A stretch of 64,000 bases of DNA from Symbiodinium natans. Its lineage: Eukaryota; Sar; Dinophyceae; Suessiales; Symbiodiniaceae. Of the stretch, positions 11,710-22,600 are shown piece after piece; the stretch's first letter is position 1, and each line of letters starts with the position of its first letter. A program made the translations under genes and the position numbers. The DNA lies in contig CAJNDS010002669.1 of the NCBI GenBank assembly GCA_905221605.1, forward strand, positions 67,073 through 131,072, written 5' to 3'. Under the pieces are notes generated by a model that was given only the letters and a program-made list of their open reading frames with translations, was not told the origin of the DNA and made no database searches.

Positions 11710-12765
11710 TTGTGACGAGTTTTCAAGTTTTTGCAAACTCGGACTTGACGCTTGATGACATGGGCCTTGCAATGTCTGGCGTTCGGGGAGTTGTAGTGTG
11801 ACCCTGCTTTTTGTAGGTACTTTGGTCCATGCATGCGGATTTTTGTTGGCCACCCCTGGAAAGATGTCCCGCTGCTCGTTGTGTTTGAGTGTTCAGCCTT
11901 GGCTTGCTCCGGGGATTGGCATTCGAAGCTTTGTATCTTGTTCCCTTTCAGGCGCGTGCCTACAGATTCAGGGTTTGACAAGAGCTCGTCGGTTGCTCCT
12001 CGGTTCTCGTGTCGTTCGGACATGGTGGCTTCTGGCAAGGGTCCTGTTACTCACCTTCTTCCCGAATGCGTAGCACTGAGCAGGTGCGGCGGCTAAAGCA
12101 GCAGGTCAGCCCTACCAAAATGCTGAGGACGGGGGGTGCACGCGGAGAGCAGCGCCTCTTGACAACTTGCAGACCCCAGCTCACAGTGTCCCGCGTCCAT
12201 GAACAGATGGGTTCGGTTTGTTATAGATTCTATTGATTACGCTAGAATTATTGTCTTGTATGATATGACATTGTATTATATCATGTTTCATTTTACATCA
12301 TATCTTATATGGTTTCATATCATATTACAGTATATTGTATTCTTTTAAATATAAATATGAATAAAAAATATAACATAATATAAATATAAATATAAATGTA
12401 AATAAGTATAAATATACATATAAATATAAATCTATATGCATACATCACACAATCGAGTACAGTATAAGATACTGTTATATCGTATGACTGCTTTAAGCCC
12501 CTCGAAAAGACGTGAAAAATCAAACAGCCACACAATCGCCAAACACACACGCTATGAAGAAATCGCCGCATGAGGATTGGACAATGCGTCCACATCAGCC
12601 TACGGGCTTACAAAGTAAATGCAAAGTAGTCCACTGGTTTGCCACGAGTCTCTGATCACATGCCTCTTGTACAGATACCAGTACAACCCCCCTGTAGCTT
12701 CGATGTTCGAGTTAGGTTCACCGTGCCGCGCTCCTTATCTTCGGATTTGTCGCTGAGTGAGTGAC

Positions 12766-12809
<44 letters not shown>

Positions 12810-13579
12810 ATATATATACATATATATATATCTTCGTTGGTACTATTGTTCTTTGAATTATGACTAGTATATTGTGTTACGTGTGTATACACTATTTGCA
12901 CAGGCCTAGTCCACAGCTGCTGACACCCGGCCGAACCTCCGCCGGCATACCGGGCACCGCCGTGGCGACGGTTCTGGACCAGTCGACCACTTCGCTGCCT
13001 GGTGCAGGTGGACAAACCGCTCATAGATAATACACAACGCATAATATGTAATATAGATGATCATAGATCCTATATAATGCATACTCTCTCTCTCTATTTC
13101 AATGTCTAACACAGACATTGTATGTAACATGTAGTCTATAATGTATAGTATATAGCACATAGTATAAAGTACATAGTTTTTGATAGGTGGAGACATGAAC
13201 TTGCTGGGACTCATGTGTCTAGAGCTGTTCCTGTGCAGAAACTGCAGGTGGACAGGTTCGGCCCTCGTGAGTTTTTGCGTGAGGGTCTCATGCAACTGGG
13301 CATAGCCCTGTAGATTGCTGTCGATTCTCAAAGCCGCAACGCTTGGCTGGACAGAGGAATACAAAGGGTACTCAAGAAGCAAGGGAGATCTTGGAGATGC
13401 TGCGACAAGCTGACGAACCTGGCATTGTATCGCATACTCGTCGACTTTCATTAAATCTCAACAATTTAGCCAACGCCTGCAGCCTGTGAAGCGAGCGTTT
13501 CCGAGCCATGGTCAGTGTGGAGGCGTCTTGCACACTGTCACATGTGCAGCTACACGGATTGCTGTTTTCTTGGAGTCAG
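11391..13579 (+). other. Intron or spacer, simple-sequence and A+T rich
   Basis: It holds a (CT)n tract at 11652-11708, A+T-rich stretches at about 12230-12500 and 13020-13190, and a (TA)n tract at 12770-12830. Apart from a possible coiled-coil mini-exon near 12085, no coding sequence was recognised. Confidence 0.5.
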
Positions 13580-14842
13580 GTGGTTGTCAAGAAGACGACG
13601 GCATCATTAGAACTGAAAGGGGATGCGACCTTTGGTGACCTCATGAAGCAGCTCAGTGCCAACCATGGCATCGACGTGGCAAAGCCTCCTGGATGCAAAA
13701 TTAAAAGGTTCCCCGCTTCTCTGCAGGCCCCGTGAGCTCCCCGCCGCACCTGAGGCAGGTCATCCTGTACCAGTGCAAAGAGTTCCGCATGCCGCCTTAC
13801 GAGCAAGGCGCCTCCATGACAGCCTCGAGAAGCAGCACTCCCTCTTGACCCCTTCTGCCGTTTCGCTTTCGTCCCTTCCTCCGATGTTCGGGAGAGGCAA
13901 GCTCGTGGTGTTCGATGGCGAGCAGAGGCAGGTCACCGAGGCCAGGGCAGAGGGAACCCAAAACACTCCGTAGCAGCACCCAGATGATACCAAAGAAGGA
14001 AGCCCTGAGTCACCAAGTCGCCAAGCTCCCTTCTGTTCTCTCGTACCTTCCTTGTCTTTCTGCTCTCTCTGTGCTTTCACCCTAAACGCCTTTTCCCCTA
14101 CGGAATTCCAAGCAGTCTACCCGAAATCTTAAAAAGCTTCAGGACCTCACCCTGGCTGAGCTGAAGATCGATGGCTCCGAGGCCCTGGTTTGTGGGGAGC
14201 TTCAGGCGCCCGGCAGCTGCAGCCCCTGGTCGTTTCCTTGTTCTTAGATGTTTTCCTTCGTTTCTTTCGGATTTTCCTTCGGTTTGCTGGGGGGGGGGGG
14301 GGAGATATGAACGTCATTCATATTGCGTCCATGCCCAAAACACTCGCCTCTTTGTACAACATACTGCGCAAGGATGTGGAAGAAGAACATCTGTCACAAG
14401 CGTTTACCTTGCACTAAAAACTCCCAAACATGCTGTCCCAAAAGGAATAGCTTCACTAACAACTCCCAAACATGCTGTCCCAACAAGAATAGTTTTTGGA
14501 ACCCCCTAAAATCAGCTTTTCTGCTCCGTACCACGCCTGCCAGTACGGGCGACGTGTCGTGCAGAACCCGTATCCAGGGAAAATACAGCGTGCTAACCAG
14601 GTAGTTTTCAGGGTTTAGGGGTTATTGGGCTGGAAATCCGATTGCCGAGTCCCAAGATGAAGTCGGAACTGCTTGGGCAGGATGAATGGCTGGAGGAGGT
14701 CAAGTGGGGTGCCTTTGGACATACCCTGTACGAGGCAAGCTGGGTATGTTCTCAAGAGTTGTGCTTGGAGCTGCAAGCTGGGAGCAACCGCCAGGCCGAC
14801 TATTTGAACCACCGCGAGTTCGTGATCTTCAACGGGAAGTAG
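13580..14842 (+). CDS. Unrecognised multi-exon protein with two similar segments
   Basis: Exons fit in phase. 13580-13707 encodes VVVKKTTASLELKG and ATFGDLMKQLSANHGID, with a GT donor. 13755-13807 encodes QVILYQCKEFRMPPYEQ. 13897-13927 encodes KLVVFDGEQ, with a GC donor. After a possible gap come 14143-14181 (DLTLAELKIDGSE, GC donor), 14681-14734 (DEWLEEVKWGAFGHTLYE, GC donor) and 14795-14842 (ADYLNHREFVIFNGK, then TAG). The part PPYEQ-GKLVVFDG and the later TLYEADYLNHREFVIFNG look like two copies of one unit. The first exon has a beta-grasp-like feel (LELKG...FGDLMKQL), but that is only an impression. No family was recognised. Introns are 47-90 nt where both edges are clear. TAG at 14840-14842 may be the true stop. 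Confidence 0.5.
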
Positions 14843-15235
14843 AGTGTGATGCATGCATCAGCACAGCCCTGCAATGTAGTCTTCCTCGTGTTTCAGAGTA
14901 CTGCAGTCGTAGCGTCGTAGAGGATGCAGAGGTGCCGGCGGAAGTAGGTGGAAAAGCTGATGGGAAGGGGACGATGCACTGAAATAGGTGGCCGCCTGGT
15001 GAGAACACTCAGACCCTGGAAGCAATTAGAAGCAAGTGCTGACAGAATCGGATTGTCTTTATGGCAGTCGCTAGATGGCAGACCTTGGTGTGCCCCTGCA
15101 ACCGAGCCTTCGTGAAGTGCTCGACACATCGCTGATATAACTGCGCAGAGGTCACAGTGCCGCAGCCCTACACGCCCAGACCTCGGAGTTTTGGGACCTC
15201 CAGCCCCCTGAAGGGATCCCATCATGCTCTTGCAG

Positions 15236-15313
15236 GCCAGCACCCTTTGCTCCGCCAGCATTTACACGGCGGGAGCCTTGAAGGAGAGCTCAGGCGCTCA
15301 CCTGATTCCATGT
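15236..15313 (+). CDS. Candidate exon, LCCL-like fragment
   Basis: An AG acceptor at 15234-15235 is followed by 26 codons (ASTLCSASIYTAGALKESSG, then AHLIPC) and a GC donor. The pattern S-x-LC-x-A-x-x-x-x-G-x-x-x-x-x-G-x-x-x-x-x-C recalls the core of LCCL domains, which carry a Cys after Ser/Thr and a G-rich loop. It is one short exon, so the call is weak. It may belong to the gene ending near 14842 or to a following one. Confidence 0.3.
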
Positions 15314-15419
15314 GCTAGAAGCGGCTTCAGGCTGCTGGAGCTGTGGAGTATTCTTTTGTGTTAGTTGTAATGGTAAGAATGCTGATGGATTTAGTACACC
15401 AATCCCAATCCTAAGCCCC

Positions 15420-15500
15420 AAGCCCTACACCCTAAACCCTGAACCCTAAACGACCCTAAACCCTGAACCCTAAACCCCAAACCCTGAACCCTAAACCCAA
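15420..15500 (+). repeat. Degenerate CCCTAAA (telomere-type) array
   Basis: Runs of CCCTAAA mixed with CCCTGAA and CCCCAAA. The opposite orientation (TTTAGGG) appears at 15630-15659. Confidence 0.8.
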
Positions 15501-15742
15501 AAGAACCCTTAAACTCTCACGTACCTTCCGAGCTTCTCTGAAGTGGTCCTCCGAGGTCTGCTCCGGGCCCACCGGGATCCCCGGGAGTCTCCGGAACGCA
15601 GCCGGGTCCGGGCCACAGGGGATCGCAAGGGTTTAGGGTTTAGGGTTTAGGGTTTAGGGTCTTGGCTCTGAGCTGCTAAGTTTTCTCTCAGTTGTTTCCT
15701 CTCTTGCTTCATTCCTTCTTTGCACCTCTGGGGCACTGCCAG

Positions 15743-15897
15743 GCGCCAGGCTGATCTCATCACCGCAGAGTTCGGTGGCGCTGCAGCAGCCAGCGCCGGA
15801 CAGAGCCAGCTACCCACAACCGACCTGGCCGACGACGGTGTCCCCGAATACGCAGCTCCCTCCAGGCCCTCCAAAGCAAGCCCTCAAGGGGTTCTTT
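15743..15897 (+). CDS. Candidate exon, Ala-rich, unidentified
   Basis: After an AG at 15741-15742 the frame reads RQADLITAEFGGAAAASAGQ and continues TTDLADDGVPEYAAPSRP to a stop at 15895-15897. The composition looks coding (balanced charge, few rare residues), but no motif is recognised. A TTTAGGG array lies upstream. Confidence 0.3.
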
Positions 15898-17244
15898 AGA
15901 GGTTACTAAGGGGCTACTGAGGTTTATTGGCACTATTTTTATGAGGTGTATACACGGGATACATAGGATAGGGGAATAAGAAGCAGGGTCAGAGTTGCAG
16001 GATGGCTGCTCTTTCGATGTCAGGAAGTCGCCTGGTCTGAGATTTGGCTGAGCAATGCGGAGCCGGGAGCTGGCGTGGCTCTGCCGCGTCCTCGCAAGCT
16101 TACCTCGACTTTGGTCTGCTTGTGGGTTTGCGCTCGTTTAATTTAAGTTTGAATCATATACCCCCAGCGCAACTATTGTTTGTCTTGCAGAGATGAGAAA
16201 AAGCCTTGGCGTGATATTTTGCATGTGCTAGGGATTTGGCTGCAATGAGAGGGGTGCCATTTCCCTTCTGGTTAACAAGAACCTTATGTGAGCTCCAAAA
16301 CCTATACCGCCCTAAGCCCGAAGTTCCTGAATCCCCAACCCTAATCTGAAGCATCAGCCCAAAAGCCAAACCCGGACCCCGAAAAAAAGCCCTAAACCCA
16401 GGAGTAGCAACAAGAAGAAACAATCAGCAACCCTAGAGAAATCTTGCCTCCCAATACAAGATTGCTCACCACTGACGATTGCGGCTGCGACGGTTCGAGT
16501 CTTCACGCGTCCCGAGCCCCTTCCACCTTGCAGGCGCACAGCTACCACCAATCAGGCAGGGCAGCTCTTGACATCCTAAGTGCCAATGCAGACAGTCGAC
16601 CCAGGTAATGTACGCAGCTGACAAGACGTCAGACAAGTGATTCGTGGCCGGGAAGTATCTGCTCTCAGTTCTTGCAGTCTCTTGCATGTAGCTGGAATGC
16701 CCGCTTTGTTGGTGATGATGTGTTAGTCAATGCTGAGCCCTGTTGAACGTGACTTTGGCTGTCGTCACACGCCCGCTGCGATCTTGTATGGTAGATCATG
16801 AGCATCGACGTTGCACGCTGACATTGGTAGCTGCCAGCACGAAGCCAGGAAGTCCCAACTGATTGTAGGATTAGACTGAATTATCCTGCGTTGTTCTGCA
16901 TGGTGTTGGATGCCACCTTGCAGCCTGGTCCCTGTCTCAGACAGAGGGCGCAGCAATACGCCATGCCTTTCTCAACGGGCTGCTTGTAGTTGCTTGTTGA
17001 ATGTAAACGTCTCATGCAGGCTTATGACGAAGGCGCAGCTGCTTGCGTGGCAGAAACGCGTGGCAGGGAGAAGGGTTGTGAGCTTAGATCCACGCCTGCC
17101 ATAAGCCCGGACCTTCGCAGGATGGGAAGCCCTGGACCACACTCTTCCGGGCGCCCCGCATGCATGCACCCAGCGGAGCCTGGCTTGAGGCGCGCAAAAG
17201 CGGTTGATCTGCCAGCTGTTCCGAGAGACCTCACATGGGAGTCC
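15898..17244 (+). other. No gene recognised
   Basis: Only short open stretches without motifs are present, for example around 16990-17100 (LMTKAQLLAWQKRV could be a short exon). The rest looks like intron or spacer. Confidence 0.35.
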
Positions 17245-17245
17245 T

Positions 17246-17500
17246 AAGCTGAGCCCAGACTTGTTTGGCCAGGCATTTTCCAAGTGGGATGCCCAGGCAC
17301 CTTCGGGAGTTCCCATGCTTGTTGCCGAGACAGAACCTGTTCCACAAAGCATTAGTGCGAAGGCCATGCTGATCGCAGTTCCGTGGACGCTTTTGGCGGT
17401 GTCTCTGACCTTCTTTGTCTCGGTTTATGCGATTGAGGCAGCAGTTGAGGCTCGCAGATTGAGAGTTTTGTGGGTCTTCTGGGGCCGTTTCACGCTTTGA
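17246..17500 (+). CDS. Candidate exon with a membrane helix
   Basis: The open frame reads LSPDLFGQAFSKWDAQ, then an acidic linker (VAETEPVPQSIS), then a membrane helix (LIAVPWTLLAVSLTFFVSV) and AIEAAVEARR before a stop at 17498-17500. The true exon may end near 17452. It is probably one piece of a membrane protein; partners on either side were not identified. Confidence 0.4.
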   Translation, partial: KLSPDLFGQAFSKWDAQAPSGVPMLVAETEPVPQSISAKAMLIAVPWTLLAVSLTFFVSVYAIEAAVEARRLRVLWVFWGRFTL

Positions 17501-18275
17501 TCTTCGCAGGAAACGGCTCCTTCCTTGCTACGGGCACTTGAGGGAGCCCCTCAGATGGCAAAAGTCCTGCGTTTGTAGGGGATTCAGAGAGTGCCAGAAT
17601 AGATGGGACCAAATTGCTCTAAGTCCTCATTTTCCTCGGAAGAAACAGTTGTTTCGTGGGTTTTGCAGCAATCATTCCATGCACCTCCTGTAGCTTTGAC
17701 ATCAGGTCATTGGAATTCTGCAGTACTTGGTGGCGCTCTGCGCTGTCCTCTATCTTCCGGAGCCTTGCCTCAGTGGGATTGAGGGAAAACCCTCTTAGGG
17801 GGGTACATCATGACCTTGAATGCTACAAGGCTCGAGGGTGGAATATATGTGTGTGAAAAAACCGGAAGGTGGTTCGAGGCTGGCAATGAATATGTTAGTA
17901 TATGATAGTATGATAATAAAATTGTTCATTGGAGACGTTTAAACCGGGGGCTTTGATACGCTCGAGCCTGCGCGAACTGGGCACCTCGCGGGCCTTTGTC
18001 TCAGATTTACTTAAACTTGGAGGTCCTTTTGAAACTCCTAAGCCCTTTGCAAGGGCCCGGAACGCCATGCAAAACTGCTGTCTGAAGGTCTTGCCGTCTC
18101 TTGATGCAGAGGGGGGACGGCTGCAGGAATAGCCATTTTTTGGCCCCAGTTCTAGCTCTCAGGCATAGGAAGGAAGCACCGGAGTTGTGTTTTTAAAGCC
18201 TTCTCTGCTTCTCTATCTCAGGTGGCTCTGCTGCTGGAGCGACCGAGCCGCTGCGACCCGTGTTGAGAGCTGAGA

Positions 18276-18319
<44 letters not shown>

Positions 18320-18613
18320 GAGAGCTGAAAGGAGCTCTGGCTCCTGAAGAAGTCTTGAGTCGCATCTTCTGTGTCTTGTTTGGGCTTTTTGGGCTTTTTG
18401 GGGTTTAGGGATGTTTAGGGCCTGTTTAGGGTTTGCAGTTTAGGGGTTTAGGGTGTGGGGTGTAGGGTTTCCCTCTTGCCGCATGCAGAGTAGATCCCTT
18501 TCTTTCTCTCGAGATGCCAACTCTATGCCGAGAGTGGAGATACTTTCGAAAAAGAGCGGGTCACCCGCACACTCGCCATCCTCGGCATTCATCGGTGATT
18601 GTGGGTCCGACCC
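17501..18613 (+). other. Spacer with simple repeats
   Basis: It includes a (GA)n tract at 18278-18316 and degenerate TTTAGGG runs at 18396-18470, just upstream of a likely gene start. No coding sequence was recognised. Confidence 0.4.
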
Positions 18614-18911
18614 ATGGCGACCTCCCAGGAGGAAGATCTACAGAAAAGGGTCTATGACGATCTGAAGCAAGGGCGTGTGGCTTCAGGCGAGGCCAACAAG
18701 ATCTCCGGGTTGCCCTTCGGCAGGAAAAGACCTTGTCGGACACAAACAAAATATTGAAGCAACAAGTGCAACAGATCAACTTGAGCACAGCAGATCACAG
18801 AGCAGAAGACCTCTCATCGCGGAGAACGAGAAGATCCTCAAGAAACAGCGCCAAGTCCTGGAGGAGCAATGCAAGCAGAAGCGAGGAGACGAAGAAGATG
18901 ATGTCGCCAAG
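18614..18911 (+). CDS. Coiled-coil protein, likely N-terminal exons
   Basis: The ATG at 18614 starts MATSQEEDLQKRVYDDLKQG, followed by RVASGE at a GC. The next coiled-coil segment, from about 18724, reads EKTLSDTNKILKQQVQQIN. Another, from about 18822, reads ENEKILKKQRQVLEEQCKQK and continues RGDEEDDVAK. The first junction would need an intron of only about 32 nt, so the exact splicing is doubtful. The last segment (18831-18911) is repeated as an inverted copy at 18959-19039. It may be a third member of the coiled-coil family seen elsewhere in the window. No function can be given. Confidence 0.45.
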
Positions 18912-19039
18912 AGACGGCCAAGAAAGCGCTTCTGCCCTCCAGCAAACCCCCAGCCAGCCTTGGCGACATCATCTTCTTCGTCTCCTCGCTTCTGTTTGCG
19001 TTGCTCCTCCAACACTTGGCCTTGTTCCTTGAGAATCTT
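18831..19039. repeat. Inverted duplication of a coiled-coil exon
   Basis: Arms 18831-18911 and 18959-19039 are reverse complements with about 8 differences in 81 positions; the inner 36 or so bases are identical. The loop is 47 nt. Both arms encode the same peptide when read outward-in: VLEEQ(C/R)KQKRGDEEDDVAK. A transcript of this region could fold into a strong hairpin. Confidence 0.9.
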
Positions 19040-19396
19040 TTCGCTCTTGCAAAAGGTTCAACATGCTGAGCTGTATGGGCACACTTTGTAAAATCATTGT
19101 GCATTCATGACGATGTCGGTTTCTTTCTGCCAGGCTCCTGCTGCTGGGCCAGCGGGCCGCGCAGACCGCCGGAGGCGGCTGTAGGGGTTTGGATGGAGAA
19201 GCGGGGCATGGGCCCATGAAGGCGCTCCCGTTCCGGCAAAATCTGGGATTCCGTTTCGTGAGGCTCTCTGTTTTTTTTGGTGTGTAGCTGAGGGTGCACA
19301 GAAACCTGCAGATCTTCCACAACTTCGTACCCCAAGTCCCCAACCCCACCGAAACAAAGGCATTCTTTCTTTATTCGGTAATCGGTAAATCGGTAA

Positions 19397-21000
19397 ATGG
19401 CCTTCAAGGGCTGGTTCTCCCTGCTGGCCGTCCTGGCCTGCGCCGGGGTGGCGCTGACCTACGCGCGCAGCTTCCACACCCTTCCGGACCGCTCGAAGAG
19501 GCAAAAAAGCAAGCGTGTCAGGTATCATGCGGGTCAGGGCCATGTCCCCTTCTTTTAGGGGTAAACTGTCCAGGGGTGGACTAGGAATTCCGTTCAAGGG
19601 TCGTCCTGTAGAGGCTCGGCTTTCTCACCTTTGTCCACGGGTCGCTGGCCTTCCGTGCCGGGGCTACCCTGGAGTTCCTGCTGCAGATCGCATGGCTTTG
19701 GGCCGCAGCAGGCTTCCAGGGAAGAGGATCGTGGAAGGTTTCCTGTTCGAGTGTTGGGAACATCCGTTGGGTGCACCCGATTGGGAACATCCGTGGTGCA
19801 CCCAACGGCATGAGAGGGTCTCTTTGGGATACCTCCTTACATCTCGCCAGGCCTGCGATGTGAAGAAGGTGCTAGTGTACCTCGCTGGCGGCGTAGGAGG
19901 CTCAGCATGACGTCGTGTGGCTTGGAGCCCAGCAAACAAAGGGACCTCTCTGTTTCGACGCCACATCCGATGGCTGTTTCACGGCTTTAGGCTGGAGCTA
20001 CTTCTTGCTGACAGCTCTCTGGATGCTGACATGGTGGGGGCCAACTGATGAGCAAACGTCACGGCCTAAACAGCTGCAAGTACGGCAATGCAAGCGCCCT
20101 GCTCACCTGGGTGCTTAAGTTGCTGAAGTGATCTGCTCTCGGGGCCTTGCACGTGTACGCAGAGGCCTCCAAGCAAGTTTGACAGCGCCGTAGTTGTCGC
20201 AGGCCCGGTTATGATGGCAGTTGCTAAGTGCTACAGGAGATGCTGCAATTGGCATCAGCTCTTGTTACGAATTTGCTCGTGCAGGCTATTCTTCGCGCCT
20301 CATTCTCTTTGTCTACTGCGTGGCACGAGCATGCAGGACTGCCTTCTGAGTTATTTGTTGGCTTATCTGTGTGCGAATGCAAAGGCAGCTCGTATGGAGA
20401 ACTGCTGCTGCTTGCACGGCTGGAGCGATACAGAGGTTTGAGTTTCAACTTCGCTTTGGCTTTCTGGGCAAAGCGCATCGGGTACTGTATACAGTAGTGT
20501 AGGCAGCAGTTATCAACATCGCAGCCGTTACACAACTCCCAGAGGTGCACAGGGCTGGTAACATTGGGAGGGTTTTGCTGATTCTGCGCCCGCGGAGGAA
20601 GTGCACCCGGCATATTCAGTGCTTCTGCGGCTGCTGCGCCATGTGCCGAGACGATTGGAGGTGCTTGGAGAACCTGCCCTGCACGCCAGGCCCGACTGAC
20701 TCTCGGGAAGGAGGGCATCAAGAACAGCCTACAACCATAAAGCGTTGAGCCGCCCATACAATTGCTGAGCCTCATAAACATATCTCCAAATATCCAACCG
20801 ACTTTGCAAAGCCTCTCACCCCATCCTGCTGAACCCTGGCAGCTAAGAAACAACCCAAAGGTGCGGAAGCCCTTGGGAGCAGTTTTTCGCACCCTCAGGT
20901 CGAGCACGCTTGCGATATCTCCTCTACTACCTCTTGACGAGACCGCCATTCTTGATCATCATGAACCTCCCGATAGGCTGGATGATGCTGGGTGGGAAGA
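19397..21000 (+). CDS. Multi-pass membrane protein, possibly Pex16-like
   Basis: Exon 19397-19500 begins MAFKGWFSLLAVLACAGVAL and ends on a GC donor. 19614-19711 joins in phase (LGFLTFVHGSLAFRAGATLE, then FLLQIAWLWAA) and ends on GC. Exon 19991 onward joins in phase to give AAAGWSYFLLTALWMLT. Further candidates are 20237-20284 (EMLQLASALVTNLLVQ, GC donor), 20598-20689 (EVHPAYSVLLRLLRHVPRR..., GC donor) and an exon starting 20899. That last exon is ambiguous: one frame gives RLRYLLYYLLTRPPF, which recalls the C-terminal LLYYLLRSPF segment of the peroxin Pex16; the other, which fits the phase of the preceding exon, gives an acidic tail (PLDETAILDHHEPPDRLDD). Three membrane helices are clear. 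The Pex16 idea is a guess. Confidence 0.45.
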
Positions 21001-21599
21001 GGTTTGTGAGAGGCGAGCAGACTGTCCAACATAGCCTCCGGTCATCTCTGCCATTCTCCTTCGCTGTTCGGCGCGATGCCGGAGTCAGTGTGTGTTTGTG
21101 TGCCCTGTGGAGCTCGCAAAGCGGCAGGATGTCTAGACCTGTCTGGCCAGGATACCCACACGCCTTCCTGGCCTCCTTCGCTCTGGTCGTGCGCTGTGGC
21201 CTTGTGCTGCTCGTGGCCATTGCCCTCCGCCCAGCACCTTCGGCCGCCCGGCACAAAGCTTCAGCAGGCAGTAGGGATGGGCCCACAAAACTTGAGAGTG
21301 CGGGAGTGTGCGACAAGGTGAAGGAACATGAGGTTGAAGTCGAGACCCGTGGCAAATTCGACATCCTTCTCGCTCTCCGACTTTGCGACTTCTCCTGTGT
21401 GGTGGGCTCAGAGGAAAAGCCCTGTACTTCTCCCCGAATGATGCCAGAATGGTGCGCATCTCAGGAGACCTACCTCGGCGCTCCCATGCCCGCCGTCATA
21501 GTTGTGAGTGGTTGTGGCCATGCCCTGCTGAATGGCGAATACCGCCAGGCGAGGGCATTCAAGTGTTTTGATGGGTTTGAAGTCCACCGACGTTAAGTT

Positions 21600-22600
21600 A
21601 GGCATGCAACCAATGGCGCATGCCACGGACTTTACACATCGTGCAGATGAGACAACCCCACGAAGCCGGTCCCGCATTACAGGGAGATCAGCCGTCGAGT
21701 GATTCTGCGCAGGAGGGGCGCGACGCAGAGGATCATCCGGAATATGTGCAGAGCTCCGGTGACGGACGCCTGCGGTTCTCCGAGGGCACGTGGGAGGTGG
21801 GGGGCATTGGCATCAATGCCTAAAGCCATGAACCCTAAGCCGAAAACTTTGAGCCCATGTTTCCGAGCATTCCCTGGAGGCTGCTTGGGCCCCCTCGGGT
21901 GTCTTGGACCCGAAGTTGCCCAAGCCTTAGAGGCATACGCGCCATGCGGCTCACCCCCGGTACTGTACAGGGACCTCCCGCTCCCTTTCGCCCTCTCATG
22001 TTGCATTTCATCCCCTTTCAGTCTGGCGTAGTGGTGAGGCAAGTAGACATGTGTTGCACACCGTGTCACGAGGGGGCTTCATAAAAGAGAAGGGGCTATA
22101 CTTCTGTGAACGTGCCCTCCAAACTTGTGGGGTGTCTGTCGGGGTACACAGCTGGGACATCATGCCCAACCCACCGGGAAGGGAGATTTATGTTTAAACC
22201 TACCCTTTCATTCTGTGACTCACGAGGTAATCCAGCCGACGGAGAATAGACATAGATGAAAACTTCCACTTTCTCTTATTTTTCTTCATTTTTTTTTCAT
22301 CTCTCTCTCTCTCTCTCTCTCTTTTTTTCAATTTTTATAGCAATTTCTCGGTTTTTCTGTTTTGCTATCACTTTTTCTCTTTGCATCTGTTTCTATCTTT
22401 TTCTCTCTTTTTCAATCTTTTCGTATTATCTCTTTTTCTGTCTTTCCCCCTCTCTCTCTCTCTTTCTCCTTCTTTCTCCTTCTTTCTCTCTTTGCCTGAC
22501 GTTCCCTCTCTCTCTCTCTCTTTCTCTCCGTGGCCACTCCCTGCCTCACCGGGCTCGGGTGGCTCGCCGCCGAGAGTGGTGGGACACTCTGCAGACTGAG
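21600..22600 (+). other. Spacer with pyrimidine-rich tract
   Basis: A short frame at 21620-21823 (SSGDGRLRFSEGTWEVGGIG) could be an exon. 22256-22530 is a T+C-rich tract (CTCTCT and TTTCT) whose open frames, rich in Phe, Ser and Leu, are composition artefacts. Confidence 0.4.

Noticed and set aside
18126-18150. TAGCCATTTTTTGGCCCCAG, similar to the dinoflagellate spliced leader
   Set aside because: Several mismatches including the 3' end, and no gene start follows within several hundred bases.
20927-21364. 145-residue minus-strand open frame
   Set aside because: Antisense to a better candidate; no motif, and no other minus-strand gene is supported.
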